DNA of 64,000 nt from Sphingomonas sp. NFR04 (GTDB lineage Bacteria > Pseudomonadota > Alphaproteobacteria > Sphingomonadales > Sphingomonadaceae), in the NCBI RefSeq assembly GCF_900114095.1, contig NZ_FORV01000001.1:558001-622000 (forward strand), read 5' to 3'. The position numbers and the translations under genes are program-made. Positions 1 to 8,335 of the stretch are shown in pieces. Every line of letters starts with the position of its first letter. The first letter of the stretch is position 1. The notes under the pieces are model-generated. The model did not search any database and had not been told where the DNA came from. It worked only from the letters and a program-made list of their open reading frames with translations.

Positions 1-1095
1 CGGCATGCGGTTGAGGGCATAGTTGGCGGGAATCCAGGCATAGCTGCCGGGCGCGGCATGCCGGACATGGCCGAGGCCAGGGAAGGAGAGATGTGCCCCC
101 GCCACCCACCAGCCCTTGCCGGCCGCCGCGGCAAAGGCCGTTTCGCGGGAGCGCACCGCTGCGGCCGGATCGGTATCATATTTCATTGCGACGTGCGGAT
201 CGGGCAGCTGCACCGGCGCGACATGCACGGTGTCGCCCCAGACCAGCAGCGCCTTGCCACGGCTCTCGACCAGATACTGGTGATGCCCGGGGGTATGCCC
301 CGGCGCAGCAATGGCGGTGATCCCCGGCACCAGCGCCTCGCCCTCGGCATAGGGCCTGAAGCGGCCCTGGGCGATATAGGGCTTCAGGCATTGCTGCGCG
401 CCGTCGAACATCGAGCCGAGGAACGCCGGCACCTTGGTGCGATTGGCGTCGTTCAGCCAGAAGTCGGCCTCGACCTGCGCAACCCGCACGATGGCGCGCG
501 GAAAGACGATCTTCCCGCGCATCAGCAGGCCGCCGACATGATCGCGGTGAAGATGGGTAAGATAGATCTCGTCGATCTGCTCGGGCGCGATGCCTGCCGC
601 GCGCAGATTGGCGACCAGCAGCCCGCCGTCGCGGCCGTAGAGATCCCCGGCCCCCGTATCGATCAGCACCAGCTTGCTGGGCATGCGAATCAGGAACGCG
701 CTGAACCCACCCTCCACGGGCGAGGTCAGGAAATTCTGCGCCAGCAACTCCGCCACTTCACCAGGCCTGGCGCCCACGGCCAGCTCGGTCGCCGGGAACG
801 GATGCGTGCCGTCGAGCAGGGCGATGACCTCGAAGTCGCCCAGTTCGAAGCGGTAATAGCCCGGTGCCTGGCGCGGCGCCCAGATTCTGCCCGGCGAGGC
901 TTGGGGCGGTGCGGGAGGCGGCATGGACGGAGCGGTTTGTGCCGCGGCGGGAAGCGCGGCGGCGCTGGCCAGCCACACGGTAGCAACGGCGCGCCACGCC
1001 GCTCCGCATCTAGCCCGAACCTTGTCGGCGAAACTGCGCTTGGCGATCACGGCGGAGAACGGAACAGTGGGTGCGCGCGACGTACGGCGTGTCAT
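1..1095 (-). CDS. MBL-fold metallo-hydrolase, 3' end outside the window
   Basis: Reading the minus strand from the ATG at 1095 gives 365 open codons that run off the left edge, so only the C-terminal tip is missing. A hydrophobic Ala-rich stretch at about residues 34-52 looks like a signal peptide behind a long, basic N-region, so the true start may lie further in. The zinc-binding signature HLHRDH sits at residues 181-186, followed by VGGL, as in metallo-beta-lactamase-fold hydrolases. The last residues visible (AWIPANYALN) resemble the C-terminus of secreted family members. The family includes lactonases and other hydrolases; the substrate cannot be read from sequence. It is transcribed in the same direction as the upstream LysR gene but separated from it by 189 bases. 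Confidence 0.85.
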   Translation of the reverse strand, partial: MTRRTSRAPTVPFSAVIAKRSFADKVRARCGAAWRAVATVWLASAAALPAAAQTAPSMPPPAPPQASPGRIWAPRQAPGYYRFELGDFEVIALLDGTHPFPATELAVGARPGEVAELLAQNFLTSPVEGGFSAFLIRMPSKLVLIDTGAGDLYGRDGGLLVANLRAAGIAPEQIDEIYLTHLHRDHVGGLLMRGKIVFPRAIVRVAQVEADFWLNDANRTKVPAFLGSMFDGAQQCLKPYIAQGRFRPYAEGEALVPGITAIAAPGHTPGHHQYLVESRGKALLVWGDTVHVAPVQLPDPHVAMKYDTDPAAAVRSRETAFAAAAGKGWWVAGAHLSFPGLGHVRHAAPGSYAWIPANYALNRMP

Positions 1096-1284
1096 ACGAT
1101 CCTCATCGAAGTCTACGCGTCTTGTACGGCAATGGCCCGCAGGAGCATTGAACGGAGCCATGCTGCCTTGAACGCGGCGCACACGATGGCGTCAGCCTAT
1201 TTCCGCTGCAGATGCTGCGGATCTGCGGCCCCACCCTTTCCCTTTGCCGCGCCGCAACCGGCGGTTGAAGGTAGGTCGGCCCTA

Positions 1285-2196
1285 TCAGGCGACGATGCGC
1301 GCGGCATGTTCCAATGCGTTCCGCAGCCGGGGCAAGACGAAATCCAGGAACGCTGTCTGCTTGAGTGGCTGGCGGCGATCGCCATGCACGAGCTGGACCG
1401 GCATCGGCGCAGGCCAGGCGTCGCGCAGGATCGGCACCAGCCGCCCGTCTTCGATCGCGCGCGCCGCCTGGTACGAAACCGCGCGCACGACGCCCACGCC
1501 GGCGATGGCCGCCTCGACCGCGGCCTCCGCCGTGTTGACCGACAGCCGCGGACGGATGCGGACGGTGGCCGGCCTGCCAGCGTCAAGCAGCGGCCATAAT
1601 CGCGGGTCTGGCAGCCCCTCCAGGGCGATACCCTCCAGCGCCGCGAGATCGTCGAGGGTCTGCGGAAGCCCCTTGCGCGCAAGATAGTCGGGGCTGGCCG
1701 CCAGCATCCAGCGCACCTGCCCGGCCTTGCGCGCGCGCAGCCCGCTGTCCGGCAGATGGCCCACCCGCACCGCCACGTCGACATGCGCATCGACCAGATC
1801 GAGCAGCGTGTCGCTGAGCACCAGTCGCACCGACACCTCGGGATACGCGGCAAGGAAGGCATGGACGATCGGCGCCACATGGAGCTTGCCAAGCCCGATC
1901 GGTGCGGTGACCACCAGCTCCCCGCGCGGCGCGCGATATTCGCCGGCGGCAAGGCGCTCGGCATCGCCCAGGTCCTCGAGCAGCTTGCGCGCGGTGGCGA
2001 CGAACGCCTCCCCCACTTCGGTCGGCACCAGCTTGCGGCTGGTACGGATCAGCAGTTGCGCGCCGAGATGCGCCTCCAGGTCCGCGACGCGCCGGCTGAT
2101 CGTCGCCAGCGGCGTGGCGGTTGCACGCGCGGCGGCGGAAAGGCTGCCATGGTCGACGGCAGCGACCAGGCTCTGCAGCGCTTCGAAGCGGTCCAT
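1285..2196 (-). CDS. LysR-family transcriptional regulator
   Basis: A 303-residue protein with an N-terminal winged helix-turn-helix (about residues 1-60, containing LATISRRVADLEAHLGAQLL) and a LysR substrate-binding domain (about 90-295). The ATG at 2196 is preferred over an upstream start at 2229 because GGAAGG lies just ahead of it and the protein then begins in the usual family way (MDRFEALQ). The gene is divergent from the carboxymuconolactone decarboxylase operon. The gap holds a GCTA-N11-TAGC dyad at 2219-2237, typical of LysR sites, so it probably controls that operon and itself. The effector is unknown. Confidence 0.93.
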   Translation of the reverse strand: MDRFEALQSLVAAVDHGSLSAAARATATPLATISRRVADLEAHLGAQLLIRTSRKLVPTEVGEAFVATARKLLEDLGDAERLAAGEYRAPRGELVVTAPIGLGKLHVAPIVHAFLAAYPEVSVRLVLSDTLLDLVDAHVDVAVRVGHLPDSGLRARKAGQVRWMLAASPDYLARKGLPQTLDDLAALEGIALEGLPDPRLWPLLDAGRPATVRIRPRLSVNTAEAAVEAAIAGVGVVRAVSYQAARAIEDGRLVPILRDAWPAPMPVQLVHGDRRQPLKQTAFLDFVLPRLRNALEHAARIVA

Positions 2197-2218
2197 GCTT
2201 CCTTCCAAAAAACGAGAG

Positions 2219-2237
2219 GCTAGTTCCAAAACATAGC
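2219..2237. promoter_or_regulatory. Candidate LysR box (T-N11-A type dyad)
   Basis: GCTA at 2219-2222 and TAGC at 2234-2237 form an inverted repeat with an 11-base spacer in the 116-base gap between the LysR start (2196) and the operon start (2313). Position and spacing fit a LysR site, but the arms are only four bases, so this is weak evidence. Confidence 0.35.
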
Positions 2238-2312
2238 GGCTGCTCCAGCAATCGGGAAGGGCCTACCTACTGGCCAGCCGGATCCGCCGGTACGCGCAAG
2301 GAGAATGCAACC

Positions 2313-2861
2313 ATGTCCCGCCTCGCCGCTCTCACCATCGAGACTGCTCCCGAAACGGCGCGTCCGCAGCTCGAAGCCGTGCAGAAGCAGATTGGCCGCC
2401 TGCCCAATTTCTTCGCCACGCTCGCCAACAGCGCCGCCGCGGCGGAGGGCCATCTCGCACTCACCGGCGCACTCGCCAAGGGCAGCCTGCCGGCCGCGAC
2501 CCGCGAGCGGATCGCGCTCGCCGTCGCCCAGGTGAATGGTTGCGGCTATTGCCTCTCGGCGCATACCTTCTTCGGCAAGGCCGCGGCCAAGCTCGACGAC
2601 GCCGAGATTACCGCCAACCGCAACGGCGCCTCCAACGATCCCTTCGCCGATGCGGCAGTGCGGTTCGCCGCCACCGTCGCGCGCGAGCGCGGCCATGTCG
2701 ACGATGCCGATGTCGCGGCGGTGCGGGCGGCCGGGTACAGCGATGCGCAGATCGTCGAGATCGTCGTCCATGTCGCGGCGAACACCTTCACCAATTATCT
2801 GAACGAGGTCGCCGGCACGGTGATCGATTTCCCGCAGGTCGACCTGCAGCAGGCCGCCTGA
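2313..2861 (+). CDS. Carboxymuconolactone decarboxylase / AhpD-like peroxidase protein
   Basis: 182 residues. The redox motif CGYC is at residues 77-80 with a histidine at 84 and an upstream glutamate at 65, matching AhpD-type members of the carboxymuconolactone decarboxylase family, which use CxxC-H for alkylhydroperoxidase chemistry. The start ATG has an AAGGAG ribosome site eleven bases upstream. It is the first gene of a run with a PNPOx-like protein and a DUF1348 protein, all facing away from a LysR regulator. This context suggests a response to oxidative or electrophile stress (inference). Confidence 0.92.
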   Translation: MSRLAALTIETAPETARPQLEAVQKQIGRLPNFFATLANSAAAAEGHLALTGALAKGSLPAATRERIALAVAQVNGCGYCLSAHTFFGKAAAKLDDAEITANRNGASNDPFADAAVRFAATVARERGHVDDADVAAVRAAGYSDAQIVEIVVHVAANTFTNYLNEVAGTVIDFPQVDLQQAA

Positions 2862-2923
2862 GCACGATATCGCAAGACATCGGCCCGCCGTGCGCGGGCC
2901 GATGCTGCCGAGGAGCTTCCGCA

Positions 2924-3577
2924 ATGCCCGACATCCCGCCGCTCATCGACACGGACCGGGTTCCGCACCTCGCCTTCTCGCCCAGCGTGAAGGCGATCCA
3001 GGCCGAGAAGGGATCGCGCGACCACTATGCCCGGCAGCCGGCGCGGCTCGGCTACCAGACGGACACGGTGGCCGAGCTCGCGCCGTTCCTGGCGGACGTC
3101 GATACCGCCTTCCTCGCTACGGCAAGCGCCGAGGGACGACCCTATGCCCAGCATCGCGGCGGGCCGAAGGGTTTCATCCGCGTGCTCGACGACCACACGC
3201 TCGCCTTCGCCGACTTTGCTGGCAACCGGCAATATATCTCGGCCGGCAACCTCGCGGAGAACGATCGCGCCTTCCTGATCCTGATCGATTTCGCGACGCG
3301 GCGGCGGATCAAGCTGTGGGGCCATGCCCGCCTCGTGCGCGACGACCCCGCACTGGTCGCCCGGTTGAAGCCCGAGGGCTACCGCGCCCAGGCCGACCAG
3401 GCGATCCTGTTCCACGTCGATGCCTGGGACATCAACTGCCCCCAGCACATCCAGCAGAAGATCGATGCCGCCGACGTGACCAGCGCGCTCGCCCGGCTGG
3501 AGGCGCGCATCGCCGAGCTCGAAGCCGAAAATGCAACCCTTCGCACCCGCATTTCATCGCAAGGAGAAACATCATGA
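2924..3577 (+). CDS. Pyridoxamine 5'-phosphate oxidase-like flavin-binding protein
   Basis: 217 residues with a split-barrel FMN-binding fold: the stretch from about residue 55 to 165 contains the recognisable segments [14 protein letters not shown] and GHARLV. The last 30 residues form a strongly heptad-patterned helix ([17 protein letters not shown]), so dimerisation by a coiled coil is likely. Family members oxidise pyridoxamine phosphate or reduce other substrates with FMN or F420, and the actual substrate is unknown. Its TGA overlaps the ATG of the next gene by four bases (ATGA at 3574-3577), implying translational coupling. Confidence 0.9.
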   Translation: MPDIPPLIDTDRVPHLAFSPSVKAIQAEKGSRDHYARQPARLGYQTDTVAELAPFLADVDTAFLATASAEGRPYAQHRGGPKGFIRVLDDHTLAFADFAGNRQYISAGNLAENDRAFLILIDFATRRRIKLWGHARLVRDDPALVARLKPEGYRAQADQAILFHVDAWDINCPQHIQQKIDAADVTSALARLEARIAELEAENATLRTRISSQGETS

Positions 3578-4038
3578 GCCGTCCCCCTCTACCGCCCTTC
3601 ACCGACGAAACCGCTGCCGAAAAGGCGCGCCTGGCCGAAGATGGCTGGAACAGCCGCGATCCTGCCCGCGTCGCCCAGGCCTATACGCCCGACAGCCGGT
3701 GGCGGAACCGCGCCGAGTTCATCACCGGCCGCGCCGAGATCGAGGCGTTCCTCGCCCGGAAGTGGACGCGCGAGCTCGACTACAGGCTGATCAAGGAAGT
3801 CTGGGCGCATAGCGGCAACCGCATCGCGGTGCGCTTCGCCTATGAATATCGCGACGACAGCGGCAACTGGTATCGCGCCTATGGCAACGAGAATTGGGAA
3901 TTCGATGCCGACGGGCTGATGGCGCGCCGGCTGGCCAACATCAACGAGCACCCGATCGCCGAGGCCGATCGCAAGTTCCACTGGCCGCTCGGCCGCCGGC
4001 CGGACGATCATCCCGGCCTCAGCGATTTCTGCTTCTGA
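3574..4038 (+). CDS. DUF1348 / NTF2-like protein
   Basis: 154 residues with the features of the DUF1348 branch of the NTF2-like fold: an early [20 protein letters not shown] segment, a middle block rich in Trp and Arg, and the late [16 protein letters not shown] region ending in the family's conserved DHPGLSDF tail. NTF2-like proteins form a cone-shaped pocket used for binding or small-molecule catalysis; no function is established for DUF1348. It is coupled to the upstream PNPOx-like gene by a four-base overlap and has an AAGGAG ribosome site. Confidence 0.9.
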   Translation: MSRPPLPPFTDETAAEKARLAEDGWNSRDPARVAQAYTPDSRWRNRAEFITGRAEIEAFLARKWTRELDYRLIKEVWAHSGNRIAVRFAYEYRDDSGNWYRAYGNENWEFDADGLMARRLANINEHPIAEADRKFHWPLGRRPDDHPGLSDFCF

Positions 4039-4102
4039 CGCGGGCGAACGGGAGACGTTGCTCGGGCAGGATTTCGGACTAGCATTGCCGCATGGATGCG
4101 CG

Positions 4103-5209
4103 ATGTTCGAGGGGCTGACCTTTGGCTGGCGGACGGCGGTGCTCACCGTCGCCGCGGTGCAGCTGCTGGCGATCGCGATCGGGCTCACCCGCGTGTTGGC
4201 CAATCGCGTGGCGAACCGGACGCTGGCCATGCTGCTGATCGTCCTGGTCGGTATCCTGTCGCCCTGGCTGATCGGGTTCGCCGGCTTCTATGATCGCTGG
4301 CGCTGGCTTACGTTCGCACCGTTCCAGATCACGCTCGCCGTGGCACCGCTCATCTGGCTGTACGCGCATGCGCTCGTGACCGGCAGCTGGCCGGCAAGGG
4401 GCTGGCGACACTTGCTGCCCGCCGTCGCCCAGGCGACGTTCCTGAGCGCGAGCTTCCTCCTGCCGATGTCCCTCAAGATGCGCTGGTCGGACCTCGTCCA
4501 CCATGCCTATTCCGTCGCGACCGATCTCGCCACCCTTGCCGGGCTGGCCTGCTATGGCATTGCGGGGCTGCGGCTGCTCCGTCGCTATCGCGCGCGGCTT
4601 GCCGGCCAACGCAGCGACGATCAGCGCTTTGCCGCACGCTGGCTCAGCCGGGCCATGGCCGCGACGTTGCTGCTGTTGCCGATCTGGGCGGCCTATGCCC
4701 TGTGGGATGCCGTCGCCCCGATCGGCTATGTCGGCCTGATGGGGCTCTATGTCGCGATCGCCGCCTTTGCGCTGTACCTCGGTATCGAGGGATGGCGCCA
4801 TGCCACCCTGCCGTTTCCGCACCTCGACCCTGTCGACCTGCCCGACCCCGCGCCGCCGCCACGCGACTGGCGTGGCCAGGCGGAACGCTGGGCAGCGAAG
4901 GTGGCCGCCGAACGCTGGCACTGCGACCCCGATCTGTCGCTGGCGGCGCTGGCACAGCGCCTGGGCACCAATACCAACCATCTGTCCCGCGCGGTGAACG
5001 AGGGGCTCGGCCTCAATTTTTCGAGCTTCATCGGCCGGATGCGGGCGGAAACGGTCGCCGCAGCGCTCCGCGAGGGAAACAGGGCAGACCTTCTCGATCT
5101 CGCGCTCGAGGCGGGGTTCAGCTCCAAGGCCAGCTTCAATCGCGCCTTCCTCGCAACCTACGGGCAGACGCCGTCCGCCTATCGGCGGCACGTCGCAAAA
5201 CAGGAATAA
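4103..5209 (+). CDS. Membrane-anchored AraC-family transcriptional regulator
   Basis: 368 residues in two parts. Residues 1-235 hold about seven hydrophobic segments. Residues 265-365 are an AraC/XylS double helix-turn-helix (LSLAALAQRLGTNTNHLSRA, then DLALEAGFSSKASFNRAF and a terminal YGQTPSAYRR). This layout is known in a subset of AraC proteins that sense through the membrane. The ATG at 4103 is preferred because the first hydrophobic segment then follows at once; a TTG at 4058 behind GGGAGA would add 15 residues. It starts 64 bases after the DUF1348 gene and may control that operon or the S41 protease gene downstream. Confidence 0.85.
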   Translation: MFEGLTFGWRTAVLTVAAVQLLAIAIGLTRVLANRVANRTLAMLLIVLVGILSPWLIGFAGFYDRWRWLTFAPFQITLAVAPLIWLYAHALVTGSWPARGWRHLLPAVAQATFLSASFLLPMSLKMRWSDLVHHAYSVATDLATLAGLACYGIAGLRLLRRYRARLAGQRSDDQRFAARWLSRAMAATLLLLPIWAAYALWDAVAPIGYVGLMGLYVAIAAFALYLGIEGWRHATLPFPHLDPVDLPDPAPPPRDWRGQAERWAAKVAAERWHCDPDLSLAALAQRLGTNTNHLSRAVNEGLGLNFSSFIGRMRAETVAAALREGNRADLLDLALEAGFSSKASFNRAFLATYGQTPSAYRRHVAKQE

Positions 5210-5268
5210 TCCGTGCGAACCCGATTCTGAGGCGCGCCCCGCGGCGCAATTCGGAGAAAGCAGCTGCC

Positions 5269-6732
5269 ATGATCGACCGCCGCCAGATGCTCGCTCGCCT
5301 CAGCGCCACCGCCGCTGCCGCCACCCTGCCCTTTGCCGCACGCGCGGTGGACGGGCCGACCGCCGCCGACCTGAAGGGCGATGTCGCCATCCTGCGCGAA
5401 GCCTTGGCGCTGCACCCGGGGCTCTACCGCTACAACAGCCCCGCGCAGATCGAGGCGCGGCTTGCGCAGTTCGAGGCCGCGTTCGTTGCCGCATCGCGGC
5501 TCGAGACGCGGTACCTGCTGCTGTCGCGCTTTCTCGCGACGATCCGCTGCGGGCACAGCTATTGCAATTTCTTCAACCAGAAAAAGCCGGTGACGACCGC
5601 CCTCTTCGCCCGCTCGACCCGATTGCCCTTCCATTTCCGCTGGATCGGCGGCGCGATGATCGTGACCGAGCATGGCGGCAGCGATCTGCCGCGCGGATCG
5701 GAGGTGCTGGCGATCAACGGCGTCGCGCCGCGCGACATGCTGGCGCAGCTTCTGCCCTATGCGCGCGCCGACGGACATAATGATGCCAAGCGCGTCTCGC
5801 TGCTCGAAGTCCGCGGCGACGATGACATCGAGTTCTTCGACGTGTTCCACGGGCTGGCCTTCGGCGCGCCGCCGGGGAGCCTGCATCGCATTACGGCACG
5901 CCGCCCCGACGGAAAGCGGGTTGCCGCTGCCCTGCCCGCCATCGATCTCGACCAGCGACGCGCGCAACGGATCGAGCGCGATTATCGCGGCGGCGATCCG
6001 GTGTGGGACTGGAGCCTGCGATCGGACGGGATCGCGGTGCTGACCATGCCAAGCTGGGCGCTGTATGACAGCAAATGGGACTGGCAGGGATGGCTCGACG
6101 ACCGGCTCGACAGCCTGGCCGGTGCGAAAGGCCTGGTCATCGATCTGCGCGGCAACGAGGGCGGAGAGGATTGCGGCGACCGCATTCTCGCCCGCCTGAT
6201 CCGCGCGCCCGTCGTGACCCCGCTGGCCGAGCGCCGGGTGCGGTTCCGGCGCACGCCGGCCTCGCTGAACCCCTATCTCGATACCTGGGACGACAGCTTC
6301 CGCATGCTGGGGGTCGATGCGCGCCCGGGTGTGAACGGCTTCTATGTTCTGCAAGGCGCGCATGCCGATAGCTCGATCCAGCCTGCCGGCCGCCCGCTCG
6401 ATCTACCGGTCGCCGCGCTGATCGGCCCGGTCAACAGCTCGGCAACCTTCCAGTTCGCCGAGAATGCGCGGCGGAGCGGCCGGGTGCGGTTGTTCGGCGC
6501 TACCACCGGCGGCAACCGGCGGGGGATCAACGGCGGGTGCTTCTTCTTCGTCCGGCTACCCGCGAGCGGGATCGAGTTCGACCTGCCGCTGATCGGCTAT
6601 TTCCGGCTGCGGCCGGAGCCGGATACGGGCATTGCGCCGGATATCGCCGTCGCGACATCCGTCGCGGATGTGGCAGCGGGTCGCGACCCGGTCATGCGGC
6701 GCGCAACCGAATGGCTGAACCAGCGCGGCTAG
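5269..6732 (+). CDS. Tat-exported S41-type serine protease-like protein
   Basis: 487 residues. The N-terminus MIDRRQMLARL plus an Ala-rich hydrophobic stretch and an AxA site near residue 26 is a twin-arginine or Sec signal peptide. The C-terminal half shows the S41 (C-terminal processing peptidase) fold: VIDLRGNEGG near residue 290, and NSSATFQF at 389-396, whose serine before Ala (about 391) is the expected nucleophile. The later FGATTGG block is also family-typical. A PDZ-like segment precedes it (GSEVLAINGVAPRDML). Probably a periplasmic protease or peptidoglycan-associated homologue; the substrate is unknown. GGAGAAAG lies upstream of the chosen ATG. Confidence 0.85.
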   Translation: MIDRRQMLARLSATAAAATLPFAARAVDGPTAADLKGDVAILREALALHPGLYRYNSPAQIEARLAQFEAAFVAASRLETRYLLLSRFLATIRCGHSYCNFFNQKKPVTTALFARSTRLPFHFRWIGGAMIVTEHGGSDLPRGSEVLAINGVAPRDMLAQLLPYARADGHNDAKRVSLLEVRGDDDIEFFDVFHGLAFGAPPGSLHRITARRPDGKRVAAALPAIDLDQRRAQRIERDYRGGDPVWDWSLRSDGIAVLTMPSWALYDSKWDWQGWLDDRLDSLAGAKGLVIDLRGNEGGEDCGDRILARLIRAPVVTPLAERRVRFRRTPASLNPYLDTWDDSFRMLGVDARPGVNGFYVLQGAHADSSIQPAGRPLDLPVAALIGPVNSSATFQFAENARRSGRVRLFGATTGGNRRGINGGCFFFVRLPASGIEFDLPLIGYFRLRPEPDTGIAPDIAVATSVADVAAGRDPVMRRATEWLNQRG

Positions 6733-6815
6733 CGCTGCAATCCTCCACGGCGATGTCATCGCTGCGACCATGCGCTGTCATCAAACCGTATCCGCGGCTT
6801 TCTACCGGAGACGCC

Positions 6816-7319
6816 ATGGGAGCGAAAAAGGGCGCCTTCGAAACTGTGCTGGAGACGGGCTGGGCCAGGCTGCGTGACCAGATTGCGCGCATGACCCGGC
6901 GCGAGGATGCCGAGGATCTGCTCCACGAGGCGTGGATCGGGATCGCCGAGCGGCAGGTCGAGGCCGCCAATGCCGCGGCACTGCTCGCGCGCAGCGCCGC
7001 CAATCGCGGCATCGACGCCTATCGGCGGGAGCGTCGCATCGCCGCGATGCCGGGCACCGATGCAATTTGTGTCCCGGAGACGATTGCGGACCTCCAGCCG
7101 CTGCAGGACGAGATGCTGATCGCGCGCCATCGCCTCGAAAGGCTGCGGCTGGGCGTTGCCCGGCTCAGCCCGCGCACCCGCGAGATTTTCTTGATGCACC
7201 GTCTGGACGGCCGTAAATATCGGGAGATTGCGCAGGACCTCGGGATCAGCCAGAGCGCGGTCGAGAAGCACATCGCCAGGGCAATGGCGCATCTTACCGA
7301 TTGGATGGAGCATTGGTGA
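6816..7319 (+). CDS. FecI-type ECF RNA polymerase sigma factor
   Basis: 167 residues with sigma region 2 at about 20-70 (REDAEDLLHEAWIGI) and region 4 at about 110-165 (LSPRTREIFLMHRLDGRKYR, then EIAQDLGISQSAVEKH). This is the FecI subgroup of extracytoplasmic-function sigma factors. An anti-sigma FecR homologue follows immediately and an STN-domain TonB receptor follows that, so it should switch on the receptor when the ligand binds outside the cell. CCGGAG precedes the ATG. The gene starts 83 bases after the S41 protease gene. Confidence 0.95.
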   Translation: MGAKKGAFETVLETGWARLRDQIARMTRREDAEDLLHEAWIGIAERQVEAANAAALLARSAANRGIDAYRRERRIAAMPGTDAICVPETIADLQPLQDEMLIARHRLERLRLGVARLSPRTREIFLMHRLDGRKYREIAQDLGISQSAVEKHIARAMAHLTDWMEHW

Positions 7320-7320
7320 C

Positions 7321-8247
7321 GTGATCTTCCGCAGCGAGCCGGAACATGCCAACCGGCAGGCGGGAGAGTGGCTGGCGCGACTGCACGCGGACGACCGGGT
7401 GCCGGAGGATGACGCGGCGTTCCGCGCCTGGCTCGATGCCGATCCGTCGCATCAGGACGCGTTCGAGCGGGCCACGATGGTCTGGGATGCGGTGCCCGGC
7501 CTGTCCGCAACCGATTTCGCACCTCCCCCGCCCGCCCAGCTTTCGCGTCGGCTGGTGCTCGCAGGCGGCGGGGCCGTCGTGCTCGCCGGCGGGCTGACAC
7601 TCGGCTGGCGGCAAGCCTATGCCGGCGTGTACAGCACCGGAATCGGCGAGCAGCGCCGGCTGGTGCTGGAAGACGGCAGCCGGGTGATGCTCGATACCGA
7701 CACCCGCATCCGCTTTTTCGTCCGCAACGCGGTGCGTACTCTCGCGCTCGGATCGGGGCGGATCGACCTCGACATCGCCGCCGATCCCCGTCCCTTCGTC
7801 ATCGACATGGGCGCGCGGCGGGCGACGGCGCGGGCCGGCCGGCTCGATCTGCGCCGCGAGGGCGACGCCGTGGCGGTGACCGCGATCCAGGGCAACGCTC
7901 GCGTGGACACCGCGGGCGCGGCGGTGTCGCTCGCCCCGGGCAATCGCATCGCGATGGCAGCCGGGCGCGCGGACCGGATCGACCAGCCCGAGCTCGACGA
8001 TCTGATCGCCTGGCAGAGCGGTCGGCTCGCCTTTCGCGACGAGACGCTCGCCAATGCCGCGGCGGAGATGAACCGCTATTCCACCCATGCGCTGGTGATC
8101 GCCGATCCGCGCGCCGCCGCGCTGCGGCTGAGCGGCGTCTACCGTGTCGGCGATTCCGAGGCCTTTGCCCGCTCGCTCGCGCTGCTGCTGCCGGTCCGCG
8201 TCGCCAGCGACGGCCAGTCGATCCGCATTTCCTCCGCCGATCGCTGA
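7321..8247 (+). CDS. FecR-family anti-sigma regulator
   Basis: 308 residues from a GTG at 7321, one base after the sigma factor's TGA and behind a GGAG, so the two are almost certainly co-translated. The N-terminal cytoplasmic part (DUF4880-like, AGEWLARLHADDRVPEDDAA) would hold the sigma factor. A single hydrophobic segment (LVLAGGGAVVLAGGLTLG) at about residues 80-97 spans the inner membrane. The FecR domain follows at about 105-200 and a C-terminal DUF4974-like part (FRDETLANAAAEMNRYS) should contact the receptor's STN domain. It transmits the surface signal to the adjacent sigma factor. Confidence 0.93.
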   Translation: MIFRSEPEHANRQAGEWLARLHADDRVPEDDAAFRAWLDADPSHQDAFERATMVWDAVPGLSATDFAPPPPAQLSRRLVLAGGGAVVLAGGLTLGWRQAYAGVYSTGIGEQRRLVLEDGSRVMLDTDTRIRFFVRNAVRTLALGSGRIDLDIAADPRPFVIDMGARRATARAGRLDLRREGDAVAVTAIQGNARVDTAGAAVSLAPGNRIAMAAGRADRIDQPELDDLIAWQSGRLAFRDETLANAAAEMNRYSTHALVIADPRAAALRLSGVYRVGDSEAFARSLALLLPVRVASDGQSIRISSADR

Positions 8248-8335
8248 TTTTTTCGCGGCGGGGGGTGGGGAAAAATCCACTCCGCTCGTCGAGGGATCGG
8301 GCGCTCGCCAGGGGCGCGACAGGGGAAACAGATTC

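Noticed and set aside
58..1599. A 513-codon plus-strand open frame at the left edge
   Set aside because: It is the shadow of the minus-strand MBL hydrolase and the LysR gene. Its translation is Arg/His-rich and shows no family motif.
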